From a virus, in IMG/VR virus record IMGVR_UViG_3300005288_000035, positions 1 through 38,484 of that record: 38,484 bases of DNA. One strand, written 5' to 3'. The position numbers and the translations under genes are program-made. The stretch's first letter is position 1. Each line of letters starts with the position of its first letter. The notes beneath the pieces are model-generated. The model saw nothing but the letters and a program-made list of their open reading frames with translations. It searched no databases and had not been told where the DNA came from. Of this stretch, positions 8,524 through 17,248 are shown one piece after another.

Positions 8524-8978
8524 AGCCCCGCTTTCTTCAGCGATTCCTCAACAGCAAGAGTGCCGCGCTTCTCAAGTTCTTCCCCGGCGAACTTCTCACC
8601 ACGAGGCCGAACACGTGCAGGCTTAGACCGGATGCCACCAGCCGACTCAGGGTCATCGAGAATACCCATCGACGGAAGCAAGCCGCCCTTGCCCGTCTTG
8701 CCGCCGTAACGCTTCAAGTTCGGGCCGACCTCCGCAGAGATAATGCCCTGGCCGAATGCCCCAAAGTCGCGCAGTTCGTAGTCGATCGTTGGTGCATACC
8801 GCCTGGCGATGCTCTTCGGCATCGTCTTGCGAGCATCCGCCGCCATCGACTTCTTCGTTTCCATCGCCGTCTGCTGAACAGACTTCACGACCTCACGATT
8901 GACGACGCCCTCAATGTCCGACAGATCAGCGATCAGGCCATACACCTCGTCAAGATTGAACTCAACGCCGTCAGCCAT
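8520..8978 (-). CDS. Neck protein, HK97 gp10-like
   Basis: A 152-residue protein starting at ATG 8978, overlapping the preceding stop as TGATG. It has an N-terminal helical region (VVNREVVKSVQQTAMETKKS) and a basic glycine-rich middle (KRYGGKTGKGG), typical of HK97 gp10 or minor-tail Z-type proteins that act at the head-tail junction. Its position in the connector block supports this. Confidence 0.6.
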   Translation of the reverse strand: MADGVEFNLDEVYGLIADLSDIEGVVNREVVKSVQQTAMETKKSMAADARKTMPKSIARRYAPTIDYELRDFGAFGQGIISAEVGPNLKRYGGKTGKGGLLPSMGILDDPESAGGIRSKPARVRPRGEKFAGEELEKRGTLAVEESLKKAGL

Positions 8979-9382
8979 CAGCTCAGCAACTCGATCGAGT
9001 ACCGGGCAGCAGTAGCCTGCGCCGTCGACGCCAAACCAGCCACACGGAACTCGCGGGCAACCATTGCAGGATTCCCCGAGGTTGGGTCAACCGCCGTGAT
9101 CCACGCCGTGTCATCGGTGCGAACCGAAGCGGCACCAGCAATCGGGAGCGACAGAATCAACGACTCATCCGCGAAGACCTGACCAACCGCAGCCTTGTCT
9201 GTCACCGCGTTCGAGGACGACGAGATCCGGCACTTGCCCGTGTAATGAGCGTCAACCGTTTCCGTCTGCTCGAGCGTCTCCGGATCCTCCGTGATGACCT
9301 TGCGGCCAACGATGCAGGCGTCAAGCATGCGGGACTCAGCAGCGGTACGACCGCGCCGTACCATTCCAAGATTCACCCGCAT
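8978..9382 (-). CDS. Head-to-tail stopper / head-closure protein
   Basis: A 134-residue protein starting at ATG 9382 with TAGGAGG upstream. Motifs such as HYTGKCRISS and the C-terminal REFRVAGL strand fit the small beta-barrel stopper proteins (SPP1 gp16-like) of actinophages, which close the connector channel. It is the second gene after the capsid, as expected. The family call rests on pattern and order. Confidence 0.6.
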   Translation of the reverse strand: MRVNLGMVRRGRTAAESRMLDACIVGRKVITEDPETLEQTETVDAHYTGKCRISSSSNAVTDKAAVGQVFADESLILSLPIAGAASVRTDDTAWITAVDPTSGNPAMVAREFRVAGLASTAQATAARYSIELLS

Positions 9383-9391
9383 GCTGACCTC

Positions 9392-9856
9392 CTACCACCA
9401 GGGGAAATAGACATCGGGAGTCGGGGTCGGTACCCACCCGTTGCTGGGCGGAGTCGAGTCAATACGCGTAGTGGCGACGACACCAAGACCGCTCAAGCCG
9501 ACGGGCTTCAAAGCCGCCAGCATGCGCTTCTCAGAAGCCGTCAGGTACGCGCCCGACTCATCGACCTTCCACGATTCCGTGTAGTCATCGATGCCACCCC
9601 GCGTCTGCGCCGCCCGGTTGTCGTACACCCGGGAAGCGCAATACAGAGTGACCATGACGGCCTCTTCAGGCACCGGGGGGATGAGAGCGCCGGCAGTGTC
9701 CATCCACGTCTGCCCTGATTCCTTACGAACCAGGGCAGACGCGAGACGGAGACACAATGCGGCGCGCTTGCCCTCTGGCGAGTCAGCCACAATGGCTTCA
9801 CCGATCCAGTCAGCAAGCTCCTCCACCCCGGCAAGAGTCGCCGGGGTGTCAGCCAC
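9392..9856 (-). CDS. Head-to-tail adaptor (connector)
   Basis: A 154-residue protein starting at GTG 9856, overlapping the capsid stop as TAGTG. The helical N-terminus (VEELADWIGEAIV, then ALCLRLASALVRKESGQTW) is characteristic of gp6/gp15-type adaptor proteins that form a ring under the portal. The C-terminus is proline-rich and ends in tryptophans (PFWW-like). Confidence 0.7.
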   Translation of the reverse strand: MADTPATLAGVEELADWIGEAIVADSPEGKRAALCLRLASALVRKESGQTWMDTAGALIPPVPEEAVMVTLYCASRVYDNRAAQTRGGIDDYTESWKVDESGAYLTASEKRMLAALKPVGLSGLGVVATTRIDSTPPSNGWVPTPTPDVYFPWW

Positions 9857-10752
9857 TACGGCGTAACGTCGAGCTTGACGGACACTGCGCGGTCGGCGTC
9901 GAGCGTGGTTGCACCGAAGAAGGTGTCAACAACGCTCTGGTCCTCGAGCTGCAGCGGGTTGTAGTGCTGGATCCAGCGCAGCGCGAATCCATCCTGCGCG
10001 ACGGTGGCCGACTTCGCGGCGCCCTCAGGCTGGCGAGACGGGCGCGTGACGTGAGCGAACGCGTCACGGTGGTACGCGATGCCGAAGTCAGACGCGAGCG
10101 CCTGGTCCGCGACGATCGTGAAGCCGAACAGGCGACCGATCGTTGCCTCGCGGAGAACCTCAGACGAGCCGGACTCGTTGACCTTCTGCAGCTGAGGCAG
10201 CGAGAGGATCGCGGCCTCAATGTCAGCACCAACCGCGAACGTGCGGCCGGCAGCGGTCACCTTGCGCTCGTTGAGCACCTGACGGGCCTTGATGAGCACC
10301 TGCGTGATGTTCGAGCCGTCCGGGGCGACCTCGGGGATCGAGGCGTCCGTGGCGATGGCCGACATCTGAGTGATGAGCGGCGCCGCGATGGCATCCACAA
10401 CAGACTCAGCCTGAGGCTTGAGAACCTGACGGGTCAGCTCCTCAAGAGTGAACGTCGCCCAGTCGTCCGGGAGACGAACCGCGTTGTAGAGCTGGTTCTC
10501 GAGGGTGACCGGGAACCATTCCTGCGCGAGGTCATTGAACCCGATAGCCGCACGCGCGTCACGGTTGGCCTTGGTGTAGACCTTCGCAGTGCCGGCGCTG
10601 ATCGGGCCGAGCACGTTGACGGTCTGACCGCGACCAGCGACGAACTCCTGCGAGAAGTCCTGACGGACGGTGCGCGGGAGGTTGGTCAGCCAGCGCAGGG
10701 ATGCGAGGGTTGCCTTCGCTGCCTGCTCGGGGGTGTAAAGGGTATGAGCCAC
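9856..10752 (-). CDS. Major capsid protein (P22 coat-like)
   Basis: A 298-residue protein with a GTG start at 10752 behind a strong AAGGAGG. It has the HK97 fold pattern of the P22-type coat family: an early segment with GQTVNVLGPISAGTAKVYT (E-loop-like) and a late DFGIAYHRDAFAHVTRPSR strand. It makes the icosahedral shell. It directly follows the scaffold gene, separated by an intrinsic terminator, so a dedicated promoter or processed transcript is likely. Confidence 0.88.
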   Translation of the reverse strand: MAHTLYTPEQAAKATLASLRWLTNLPRTVRQDFSQEFVAGRGQTVNVLGPISAGTAKVYTKANRDARAAIGFNDLAQEWFPVTLENQLYNAVRLPDDWATFTLEELTRQVLKPQAESVVDAIAAPLITQMSAIATDASIPEVAPDGSNITQVLIKARQVLNERKVTAAGRTFAVGADIEAAILSLPQLQKVNESGSSEVLREATIGRLFGFTIVADQALASDFGIAYHRDAFAHVTRPSRQPEGAAKSATVAQDGFALRWIQHYNPLQLEDQSVVDTFFGATTLDADRAVSVKLDVTP

Positions 10753-10776
10753 GGTGGGCCTCCTTCTTGGTTAAAC

Positions 10777-10807
10777 GAAAAAAGCACCACCTGTTGGCAG
10801 TGCTTTA
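10777..10807 (-). terminator. Intrinsic terminator between scaffold and capsid genes
   Basis: Minus-strand AAAGCAC (10806-10800) pairs with GTGCTTT (10787-10781) and is followed by a T-run. It overlaps the scaffold stop codon and lies about 25 bases before the capsid start. Confidence 0.75.
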
Positions 10808-11287
10808 GTTCCGGAAGACTTTCTCCGCGAACTTGTCGAGATCATCGATCTCACTGGTTGTCTGTGTCGGATCGCCGCCACCACGCAACTTCTCGCGCGG
10901 CTGCTGCGTCGGCGGCTTCTTGCCCCCGAACAGATCGAGAAGCTTCTCAGCGTCCTCGAGCAGTTCTTCCTCAGTTGAACCCTTCAGCCGGTCGATGAGG
11001 TCGGAATGCAGCCCGTGCTTCAGGCCGATCCGTAGGCGCAGGTTTTCCGCTTCCAGAGCGGGCACCTTCTTGCCGTTCTCATCCGCTCCCTGCGCCTTCG
11101 CTTCCGCGTCAGTGGCGCGCTTTCGCAGGTTCCGGTTCTCCGAGTTGACCTTGCGGATCTTCTCGCGCGCCTTCACAGCGTCGAAATCACCCGACTCGTC
11201 TGGCTCCTCGGCTTCCGTCTCGGCCTCCGGGGCCTCAACCTCTTCCGTCTCGACTTCCTCGGTTTCTGTAGTCTCATCGACTGGCAT
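10805..11287 (-). CDS. Scaffolding protein
   Basis: A 160-residue, very acidic protein starting at ATG 11287 with GGGAGGGC upstream. The long upstream extension of the frame has non-coding composition. The first 40 residues are almost all Glu, Thr, Asp and Ala; the middle is a coiled coil (KAREKIRKVNSENRNLRKRA and following); the end is basic. This is typical of phage scaffolds that guide capsid assembly and then leave. Position between MuF-like and capsid genes fits. Confidence 0.85.
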   Translation of the reverse strand: MPVDETTETEEVETEEVEAPEAETEAEEPDESGDFDAVKAREKIRKVNSENRNLRKRATDAEAKAQGADENGKKVPALEAENLRLRIGLKHGLHSDLIDRLKGSTEEELLEDAEKLLDLFGGKKPPTQQPREKLRGGGDPTQTTSEIDDLDKFAEKVFRN

Positions 11288-11358
11288 AGCAAGCCCTCCC
11301 GGGGCAATCAGGCCGCCACCAGGGCAGCTGTCCATCCCGACCAGAGCGGCCGGGAAAT

Positions 11359-12147
11359 CTACTTGTTGCGGCTCAGCGGAGAGTCGCGGAAGACGCCGTT
11401 GTTGCGCATCCGCCACAGCACCGTTTCCTGTGTGCGCTGCTCGCCGGCATCGTTGGCTTCCTGCGCCGCCTTCTCGTACTCCTCGATGAAACGGTTCTCC
11501 ATCTCGGACGGCTCCCAATCGCCGTAAACGATCTCTGCCGTGCAGCCACAATGGCCGTGATAGCGGAGACCGGATCCGGCGATGACGCTGGCATTCTGGG
11601 CCGATGCGTAGGCGGGGCCGCGGCTGGCGAGCATCGCGCAGAACGTGCACGGGTTGCCATCAGTGACACGACGCCAACCGACCGCACCGCGATCAGCCTT
11701 CGTGGTTTCGTGAATCATCATCCGGCCACCGGACATGACCTGCCGGCGCATGATGCCCGTGTACTTCTTCAATGCGGCGCCGTGAGCCGTGCGCCCGTCT
11801 GCGCCCTTCTTGACGAGCAGCTTCACTCGCACCGGGCCGGCGACCAGAAGCGTCTCGCTCATGGCCGCCGTGTCAAAGACAGGATTCACGATCGGGCCAG
11901 CAGGTGACCCGAGCTCGGCGTCACGGTACATCGGCACGTACGCATCAGCAGCAGCAACCGACTCATTGAAGTACTTCCGAGCCTGCAGTACGTTCCGCGC
12001 CAGCCACGCCGGGGTGCTGCGGTCGAGATCGGAAATGTCCAACCCCGACCACAGCGCCGTCGCAGCCGTCGCAGCGCGTGCGCCGATCGCCAGCTGTGCC
12101 TTGCGGTGAGCCTCAGTAAGTGCGCGCCCCTCAGCCGTTAGAGCCAT
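11359..12147 (-). CDS. MuF-like minor head protein
   Basis: A 262-residue protein. The start ATG 12147 overlaps the portal gene by 17 bases. The N-terminus is helical. The C-terminal domain carries the signature PCTFCAMLASRG (Cys167, Cys170) and HGHCGC (His197, His199, Cys200, Cys202), a predicted zinc site typical of actinophage MuF-like head morphogenesis proteins. These are packaged in small numbers near the portal. No protease domain is visible. Confidence 0.8.
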   Translation of the reverse strand: MALTAEGRALTEAHRKAQLAIGARAATAATALWSGLDISDLDRSTPAWLARNVLQARKYFNESVAAADAYVPMYRDAELGSPAGPIVNPVFDTAAMSETLLVAGPVRVKLLVKKGADGRTAHGAALKKYTGIMRRQVMSGGRMMIHETTKADRGAVGWRRVTDGNPCTFCAMLASRGPAYASAQNASVIAGSGLRYHGHCGCTAEIVYGDWEPSEMENRFIEEYEKAAQEANDAGEQRTQETVLWRMRNNGVFRDSPLSRNK

Positions 12148-13450
12148 TGGACTGCACATTCAGCGCGGAGGCCAACTGCTCCTCAGCCGATGGGTTCTCC
12201 TGCTTGTACTTGAGCCAGGATGCGGCGATATCGGGCGTGACACCGGGCACTCGATCCCAAAGCTTCTCAGCCGGGATGCCGAGCATCGTTGCCATCTTGC
12301 CCAAAGCGTCAGCAGCCTGTGACATCGAGCGGGACTCGAGGTCAGCCCAGTACATCGTCAGCGTGAAGTCCTCCGCGTCCTCCTTGCGCCCCTCAATGTG
12401 GGATGCAAGCCGCAGAGTCTGCACGTGAGAATCACCGAACCCGACCTTGCGCTCGCCAGCCTTCAGATCGAGCATCGCTCGAGCCTCCGTGATGGCATCC
12501 GCAGAAAGGTTGATCATCTTGCCCGTGAGTGCGTGCGCAGGCGTCTGCGACACGGCCGCGAGCGTCTCGATGTCCGTCTCGCCAGCCTTGATGAGCCCCT
12601 CAGGGGAAGTCTCATCGAGGGTGCCGAACTGCACGCCTTCCTCGCCCGTCAGGATGCTGTCCTGCCGCAACAGGAGCTTCACGCGCTGTTGCTCAGCCGG
12701 GTCAGTGGGCATGTCCAGACCAGTCGCGGTGCGAATCTTCCACGAGCTGTGGTGCTGAATCAGCAGCCGGTCGAACGTGGTCTTGTTGATGCGCTTAGCA
12801 ATCGGGATGAACGGCTCAACTTCGCCTGGAGTGCGGCCCTCGAGGTCAATCTGATTCGAGTAGCGAATCGCGGGCGTGACGCCTGCGCCGTGCAGATCAT
12901 GAGTGACGTACTGCAGTCGCCCGTCCTGATCAACGAGGGTGTAGACCGCCTCCTCATCCACTACGACATACCGGTTGCCGACGACCCGGATGTAATACAT
13001 CGGGTACTCGTCCTCAACGGGGTCAGCGTAAACGGCGTACATGTTCCGCGGCGAGTAGCCCCGGATCACGGCGCCGCTGTCGCCAGGCATGACCGTTGTG
13101 TACGCGTAGCCGTAGGCCAGCGCCGCACGGTGAATTGCCCGCTGGCGGGACGGCATCCGGTTCCGCTGCCACGGCAACCACAGCGCCTTCACGTCATCAC
13201 GCTCGGACGAACGCACGAGCTCCCCGACCAGCTGCTGCGCCACAGTAGTGACGACCAGCCCAAGCCAAGGAGTCTCCGCGAGATCCCGAAGATACTTCTC
13301 TTCCTGATCCGCATGGCCCGGAACACGAACCTGCTCCGGATTCCACCGGTACCAGTTGTCGATCAGGTCAAGCTTTGCGCGCTCAGCCTGATACCCGGGG
13401 ATCAGAACCTCACGGGCCAGAGTGACCACAGCTTCTTGGGACATCACCAT
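12131..13450 (-). CDS. Portal protein (SPP1 gp6-like)
   Basis: A 439-residue protein starting at ATG 13450, overlapping the terminase stop; a second ATG at 13444 is possible. Residues about 15-80 and the long middle match the SPP1 gp6-like portal family, with VSQTPAHALTGKMINLSADA and ARAMLDLKAGERKVGFGDSH marking the stem and crown transition. Twelve copies would form the channel for DNA entry and tail attachment. Confidence 0.9.
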   Translation of the reverse strand: MVMSQEAVVTLAREVLIPGYQAERAKLDLIDNWYRWNPEQVRVPGHADQEEKYLRDLAETPWLGLVVTTVAQQLVGELVRSSERDDVKALWLPWQRNRMPSRQRAIHRAALAYGYAYTTVMPGDSGAVIRGYSPRNMYAVYADPVEDEYPMYYIRVVGNRYVVVDEEAVYTLVDQDGRLQYVTHDLHGAGVTPAIRYSNQIDLEGRTPGEVEPFIPIAKRINKTTFDRLLIQHHSSWKIRTATGLDMPTDPAEQQRVKLLLRQDSILTGEEGVQFGTLDETSPEGLIKAGETDIETLAAVSQTPAHALTGKMINLSADAITEARAMLDLKAGERKVGFGDSHVQTLRLASHIEGRKEDAEDFTLTMYWADLESRSMSQAADALGKMATMLGIPAEKLWDRVPGVTPDIAASWLKYKQENPSAEEQLASALNVQSNGSNG

Positions 13451-15210
13451 ACCCGGCCACCCTTCTTCTTTCCGTTGTTCATGACGAGCCGGCGCACCAT
13501 GCGGGCACCAACCATGCAGATAGCGAGGTCGATCTTCTTCTTCGACTCGCGGCCGTCTTTCGCGATCGACACGAACCCCTGCACCGGATACCGGCGAGCG
13601 TTCAAAACGTGCCGCCTCAACCGGGCATCACCGTCGTGCGTGAACGACCCCGACTTGATCTCTTCGAGCGTGAAACCAACAGCAGAAGCAAACGAGCGGG
13701 CGTTGTCGCGAGCAGACATATCGAACATGACCGCATGCCCCTTGCCACCCTTCGTGCCGGAAGCCCAGACACGCAGCTTGTGCCGGTAGCGCAGATGCCA
13801 CTCGTCAAACAGTGGATCCCAGTAGCGATCCATCGTTTCGTCGTCCAGCGTGTGCGACGGGTCGCCGAAGAACGCAACAACCGAGTACTTCTCGAACGTC
13901 GCATCAACAACGCCGTCAACTTCCTCGCGAGGAGCCAACCAGCCGTCACCGCGCTTGCCAGGAGGGCGCTGCCACATCCCGATCGTGAACACATGCCCAT
14001 CGGACATGCGAACACCGATCAGGCCGGTAGCGTCATCTGACTTCGAGCAGTCCAAGAACATGGCGACTTCTTCGCCAGCCTCAACGACCTGCGCTTCATC
14101 CTTCAGCGGGTCGAACTCGGCGGGCTCAGTCCATGCGTCCTCAGCCGCGGTGATCTGGTTGTACCACTTGCGCCGCGACTCAGAAGGCGAGTTCACCGGG
14201 TTGGCGATCGACTTCTTGATACGGCCCTCAGCGTCCAACCACACCGCGTCACCACGCACAGCAGCAACAACAGAAGGCGCTGCATCGAGCGTCAGCGGCG
14301 CCTCAGGGGGTGCCTCGAGCGAGTCGTACATGACGCCGTACTCTTCGAACTTGGACTCGTCACCCAAGGTCGACTCGTACGCTTCACGCGCACGCTGGCC
14401 CACCGAATCTTCACCCGGACGGTACGCGTTGCAAATGTCGAGGATGCGCGCCTGAGTCTCAATCTCCGACTTCGCCGCGTTGCCCTCAATCGCGCCAGCC
14501 ATGTCATGGCCACCGTTGGAAGAGTTCCAGTTCTGCGTCTCATTGCGCACGATCTGCGTAGGCCGGCCGCCCTCAATCGCCATGACAGACGACGTGACAG
14601 CCTCAGTCTGGCGAGTATCGCCAAGACCCCACACATTCCGCTTGCCAACCTGGATGCCGTAGTGCTTTCGCGCCTCAGCCGAGATCAGCGACGGAAACAG
14701 CTTCATAGTGTTCTGCGTCTGAATCAACGACACAGCGACGATCTGCACCCACGCATTCGGCTGCTCGCGCCCAACAGGAGTGTCGCCATCCCAATGGCTG
14801 AATGTCACGTCCGCGAACATGCCCGCCATCGCCAAGCATGCGGCGATCGGGTCCTTGCCCCAGCCCTTCAGGCGCTGCAGCACGACCGTGTGGAACATGA
14901 ACTGCCCGGACTCATCGACGGCGAAATACCAGAGGATGAATCGCGTCTGCTCAGGCGTGAAAACCCACGGCTTACCGTGCTTGTCCTTCAGCCAATACCC
15001 GCACCAAGCGAGCACCTTCCATCCGAGAGTGTGCTTCGGGAGCTTCCACCCGTTCTCGTACTGCCACGTCGGGCCAATCTTGACCGGCTCCCACAACAAC
15101 CCAACGGGCGGGTAGGCATGCTCGAGCTGACCTTCGTACCAGCGGATGATCTCCGCAAAGTCGGCTTCAGCAGAAGTTATGAGAGTCGCAGCGTTACGCG
15201 CTCGCGCCAT
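13444..15210 (-). CDS. terL: Terminase large subunit
   Basis: A 588-residue packaging motor. ATG 15210 is chosen over the upstream frame because it overlaps the small-subunit stop region and drops a non-coding-like N-terminus. The ATPase domain has a non-classical Walker A, RLKGWGKDP (Lys119), common in actinophage terminases, and a VRNETQ segment at Glu224. The nuclease domain has LDCSKSDDATG (Asp387) and FFGDPSH (Asp450). It pumps DNA through the portal and cuts at genome ends. Confidence 0.93.
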   Translation of the reverse strand: MARARNAATLITSAEADFAEIIRWYEGQLEHAYPPVGLLWEPVKIGPTWQYENGWKLPKHTLGWKVLAWCGYWLKDKHGKPWVFTPEQTRFILWYFAVDESGQFMFHTVVLQRLKGWGKDPIAACLAMAGMFADVTFSHWDGDTPVGREQPNAWVQIVAVSLIQTQNTMKLFPSLISAEARKHYGIQVGKRNVWGLGDTRQTEAVTSSVMAIEGGRPTQIVRNETQNWNSSNGGHDMAGAIEGNAAKSEIETQARILDICNAYRPGEDSVGQRAREAYESTLGDESKFEEYGVMYDSLEAPPEAPLTLDAAPSVVAAVRGDAVWLDAEGRIKKSIANPVNSPSESRRKWYNQITAAEDAWTEPAEFDPLKDEAQVVEAGEEVAMFLDCSKSDDATGLIGVRMSDGHVFTIGMWQRPPGKRGDGWLAPREEVDGVVDATFEKYSVVAFFGDPSHTLDDETMDRYWDPLFDEWHLRYRHKLRVWASGTKGGKGHAVMFDMSARDNARSFASAVGFTLEEIKSGSFTHDGDARLRRHVLNARRYPVQGFVSIAKDGRESKKKIDLAICMVGARMVRRLVMNNGKKKGGRVW

Positions 15211-15553
15211 GAGGTTGCCCCCACCTGGACTGAGCCGCACTCCGCTGCTGGTTCGCCGCAGCCGGCGCCACCTCATCGGGCAGCTTCATGCTCGCCCAGA
15301 GTGATTTCTTCGTGGCACGGTGCTGGCGGATCTCCGAGATGATCGGGTTCGCCACGTCCTGCCCCTGTGACCCCTGAACGATCAGATCGGAACCGGCGAG
15401 TGCTTCCTCGAGCCGGTCAATCAGGTCAGCCTCACGGCAAATGTCTTCGAGAGTGTCGAGCTCATCGGCTCGCAACTCATACGCCCCTGTAGTCTCGCGC
15501 CACAGCTTCCGGCCTTTAGCCTCAAGCCCCTTAGGGGCAGCAACCTTCGCCAT
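15194..15553 (-). CDS. Terminase small subunit (P27-like)
   Basis: A 119-residue protein starting at ATG 15553 behind GGGAGGGC; the 29-codon upstream extension is tryptophan/arginine-rich and unlikely. It begins with a basic PKGLEAKGRKLW segment, then helices (ADELDTLEDICREADLIDRL) and a C-terminal KSLWASMKLPDE, as in the P27 (Terminase_4) family. It should recognise the packaging site and recruit the large subunit, which overlaps it by 17 bases. Confidence 0.85.
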   Translation of the reverse strand: MAKVAAPKGLEAKGRKLWRETTGAYELRADELDTLEDICREADLIDRLEEALAGSDLIVQGSQGQDVANPIISEIRQHRATKKSLWASMKLPDEVAPAAANQQRSAAQSRWGQPHGASA

Positions 15554-15593
15554 GATGCCCTCCCGGGGACGCTCGCGCGCCACCAGGGCGCAA

Positions 15594-16157
15594 CTACATG
15601 CTGGGAACCACCAGCGGGGCCAGCTTCGACGGCGAACCACCGAAGCGGGAGCCGGTCAAAGCGATGTAGCGGCCCACCGAGTAGAACTCGATATTGCGCA
15701 CCCCATCGCGAATCTTCCGGCCGGGAGCTTCATCAAGAAGCCCAAAAATGTGGATGCCATCACCCGACATCGACACCTCAGTGAACGTGTCCGGGTTCGC
15801 ATCAAGCACCTCCTGCGCCCACTCGGCAACAATGCCGTCAGAGATGCAGTGGTCGAGGTCGATGCAGCCAACGCCAGCGCCGAGAACGTAGCCGATGCCG
15901 GCCCCGACGCTGCTCGCTTTCGCTTCACGATGCGTCGCCCATGTGCTCGGGTCGGTCGAAGAGGCCGCGGTGCCAGCGACAGTAAACGGAACCTTTTTCG
16001 CGTTGAATCGCACGAAACGACGGCTAGACGCCATGACTTCGGGAAGTGAATTGGCCTTACGTGCGGCATAGACGCGGCACTTGGTAGAGCAGAACTTCGA
16101 TCCAGCGCGCACGAGCGTCAGTGTGCCGCCGCAGTATCCGCATCCCGTTTCGCTCAT
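15594..16157 (-). CDS. Short prim-pol (AEP domain) with zinc ribbon
   Basis: A 187-residue protein. The N-terminus has a zinc ribbon (Cys6, Cys9, Cys23, Cys27). The rest matches the bifunctional primase/polymerase N-terminal domain: the metal motif GCIDLDHC (Asp100, Asp102), SGDGIHIFG (Ser131, His136) and SVGRYIALTG (Arg163). No helicase domain follows. It is placed between HNH and terminase genes, not with the replication genes, and has its own leaderless-type promoter. A role in priming or in protecting or repairing DNA ends is inference. Confidence 0.8.
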   Translation of the reverse strand: MSETGCGYCGGTLTLVRAGSKFCSTKCRVYAARKANSLPEVMASSRRFVRFNAKKVPFTVAGTAASSTDPSTWATHREAKASSVGAGIGYVLGAGVGCIDLDHCISDGIVAEWAQEVLDANPDTFTEVSMSGDGIHIFGLLDEAPGRKIRDGVRNIEFYSVGRYIALTGSRFGGSPSKLAPLVVPSM

Positions 16158-16170
16158 GAGCCAAGTCTAG
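16158..16170 (-). promoter_or_regulatory. Leaderless -10 element for the prim-pol gene
   Basis: On the minus strand TAGACT is followed by six bases and the ATG at 16157, with no Shine-Dalgarno sequence. The -35 is weak. Same geometry as the lipoprotein and repressor genes. Confidence 0.5.
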
Positions 16171-16364
16171 CATTTGTTACGGATAAACCGCTAGAACAAG
16201 CGGAAGTTGGCTTGAGCGGGAAACGGCGACGCGATATGAGGCGTCAAGAATCACCATCGGGCACGGATCCCGTCAAGCGGCACGAAAAAGCCGCAGCGCG
16301 CATCCTCGGCGCATTCAAGCATGGCTGGAAAAACACCGAGGAAGCGCATGCAGGACGAGAATTG
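16158..16364. other. Non-coding stretch upstream of prim-pol
   Basis: About 207 bases separate the small gene at 16365 from prim-pol. No minus-strand gene is visible. A plus-strand frame starting with TTG near 16212 looks partly protein-like but runs antisense into the next gene, so it is not called. The promoter of prim-pol lies at its left edge. Confidence 0.4.
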
Positions 16365-16586
16365 CTATCCGGCGGTTACGCGATCTTCGGAGGAGGAGGC
16401 ACCCCCCACGTCCTCGGGCTGGGTCTCAGGCGATGCCTTGACGCTCTTGCTCCGAGTGGCCTTCACGGCCTCGATTGCTTCAGCATATCCCTCTGCGATG
16501 AGGTGTGCAGCTGCTCCGTCGCTGGTGTCGAGTGTGTCGCCTACTTCGTGGCCGCCTGCTGCGATGAGGATCTTTACTTGTGTCAT
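16365..16586 (-). CDS. Small conserved phage protein
   Basis: 73 residues, ATG 16586 overlapping the HNH stop as ATGA, with GGGAGA upstream. The first half (VKILIAAGGHEVGDTLDTSD, then AAHLIAEGYAEAIE) is a compact fold often seen in small actinophage proteins near packaging genes. The tail is disordered, rich in Ser, Glu and Gly. Function unknown. Confidence 0.65.
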   Translation of the reverse strand: MTQVKILIAAGGHEVGDTLDTSDGAAAHLIAEGYAEAIEAVKATRSKSVKASPETQPEDVGGASSSEDRVTAG

Positions 16587-16885
16587 GTTCGTCTCCCTGG
16601 GTGTTGTTCTTGTGGGCGCTGTTTGAGTAGCGCCGTGTTGGTGTTGCGTGCCGCTGTTTCGCGGGCTGTCTTGGCTTTGTGGCAGTCGTGACTGAGCCAT
16701 TGCATGTTGTCCAACGAGTGGTTGTCGCCGGCTGTGATGTGGTCACAGTCGGTGCCGATGCCGTCGCACTTGGGGGCGTGTGCTTCTGCTTCACACATGC
16801 CGCGTGCTCGAGCTTTGGCTGCTTGCCTGATCTGTGCCCAGTTGTCGGGTAGACGTTCACGCCTGTCACTGGTTCGCCATGCCAT
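16583..16885 (-). CDS. HNH endonuclease next to the terminase genes
   Basis: A 100-residue single-domain HNH nuclease with the beta-beta-alpha metal core DCDHITAGDNHSLDNMQWLS (Asp48-His49, Asn60) and a final CHK (Cys68, His69). Cys31 and Cys40 may add zinc ligands. In HK97-type phages an HNH protein beside the terminase is needed for cutting at cos during packaging, and this position suggests the same. The C-terminus is Arg/Gln-rich. Confidence 0.85.
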   Translation of the reverse strand: MAWRTSDRRERLPDNWAQIRQAAKARARGMCEAEAHAPKCDGIGTDCDHITAGDNHSLDNMQWLSHDCHKAKTARETAARNTNTALLKQRPQEQHPGRRT

Positions 16886-16888
16886 CAG

Positions 16889-17104
16889 TTACTCGCGCCC
16901 CCGATCGCGTGCACATGACAGTTCGCAGGCCAGCATTGCGCTGACGCTGGAGTATTGCGATGTGCAGTAGCCGCATTCGTATGGGGCGTGAGCGTGTTCA
17001 GTGTTGGTCGCGGGTTCTAGCGGGAGTGAGTAGCGGTCGCCGGCTTGCTTCAGCGCGTCGATCATGGCGTTGACATTTGTCTGCATCCATTGGCCGTCAG
17101 ACAT
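16889..17104 (-). CDS. Small putative zinc protein
   Basis: 71 residues from ATG 17104 (GGAGG upstream). The N-terminus is helical (MIDALKQAGDRY). The C-terminal third has CGYC and later ACELSC, four cysteines that could bind zinc. It overlaps the preceding gene by 8 bases. Function unknown. Confidence 0.6.
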   Translation of the reverse strand: MSDGQWMQTNVNAMIDALKQAGDRYSLPLEPATNTEHAHAPYECGYCTSQYSSVSAMLACELSCARDRGRE

Positions 17105-17246
17105 CAGCCCCAACCTCCGTCGCACTCACGAGCTGCCATGACCCCTCTTCGTCTGCAATGTCGAGCTCTGTCCGCCTGGCTAGTGGGTACTTGGCATCCC
17201 AGTAGGCGGGTGTTTGCGCAAGGTTCTCGGTCGCGTTGCCGGTCAT
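17097..17246 (-). CDS. Small hypothetical protein
   Basis: 49 residues from ATG 17246 with AAGGGAG upstream; acidic C-terminal half (RRTELDIADEEGSWQL). It is part of the chain of overlapping small genes before the HNH gene. No family recognised. Confidence 0.55.
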   Translation of the reverse strand: MTGNATENLAQTPAYWDAKYPLARRTELDIADEEGSWQLVSATEVGADV

Positions 17247-17248
17247 GG

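Noticed and set aside
16212-16691. Plus-strand frame divergent from prim-pol with partly protein-like start
   Set aside because: TTG start without ribosome site, and most of it is antisense to two better supported minus-strand genes.
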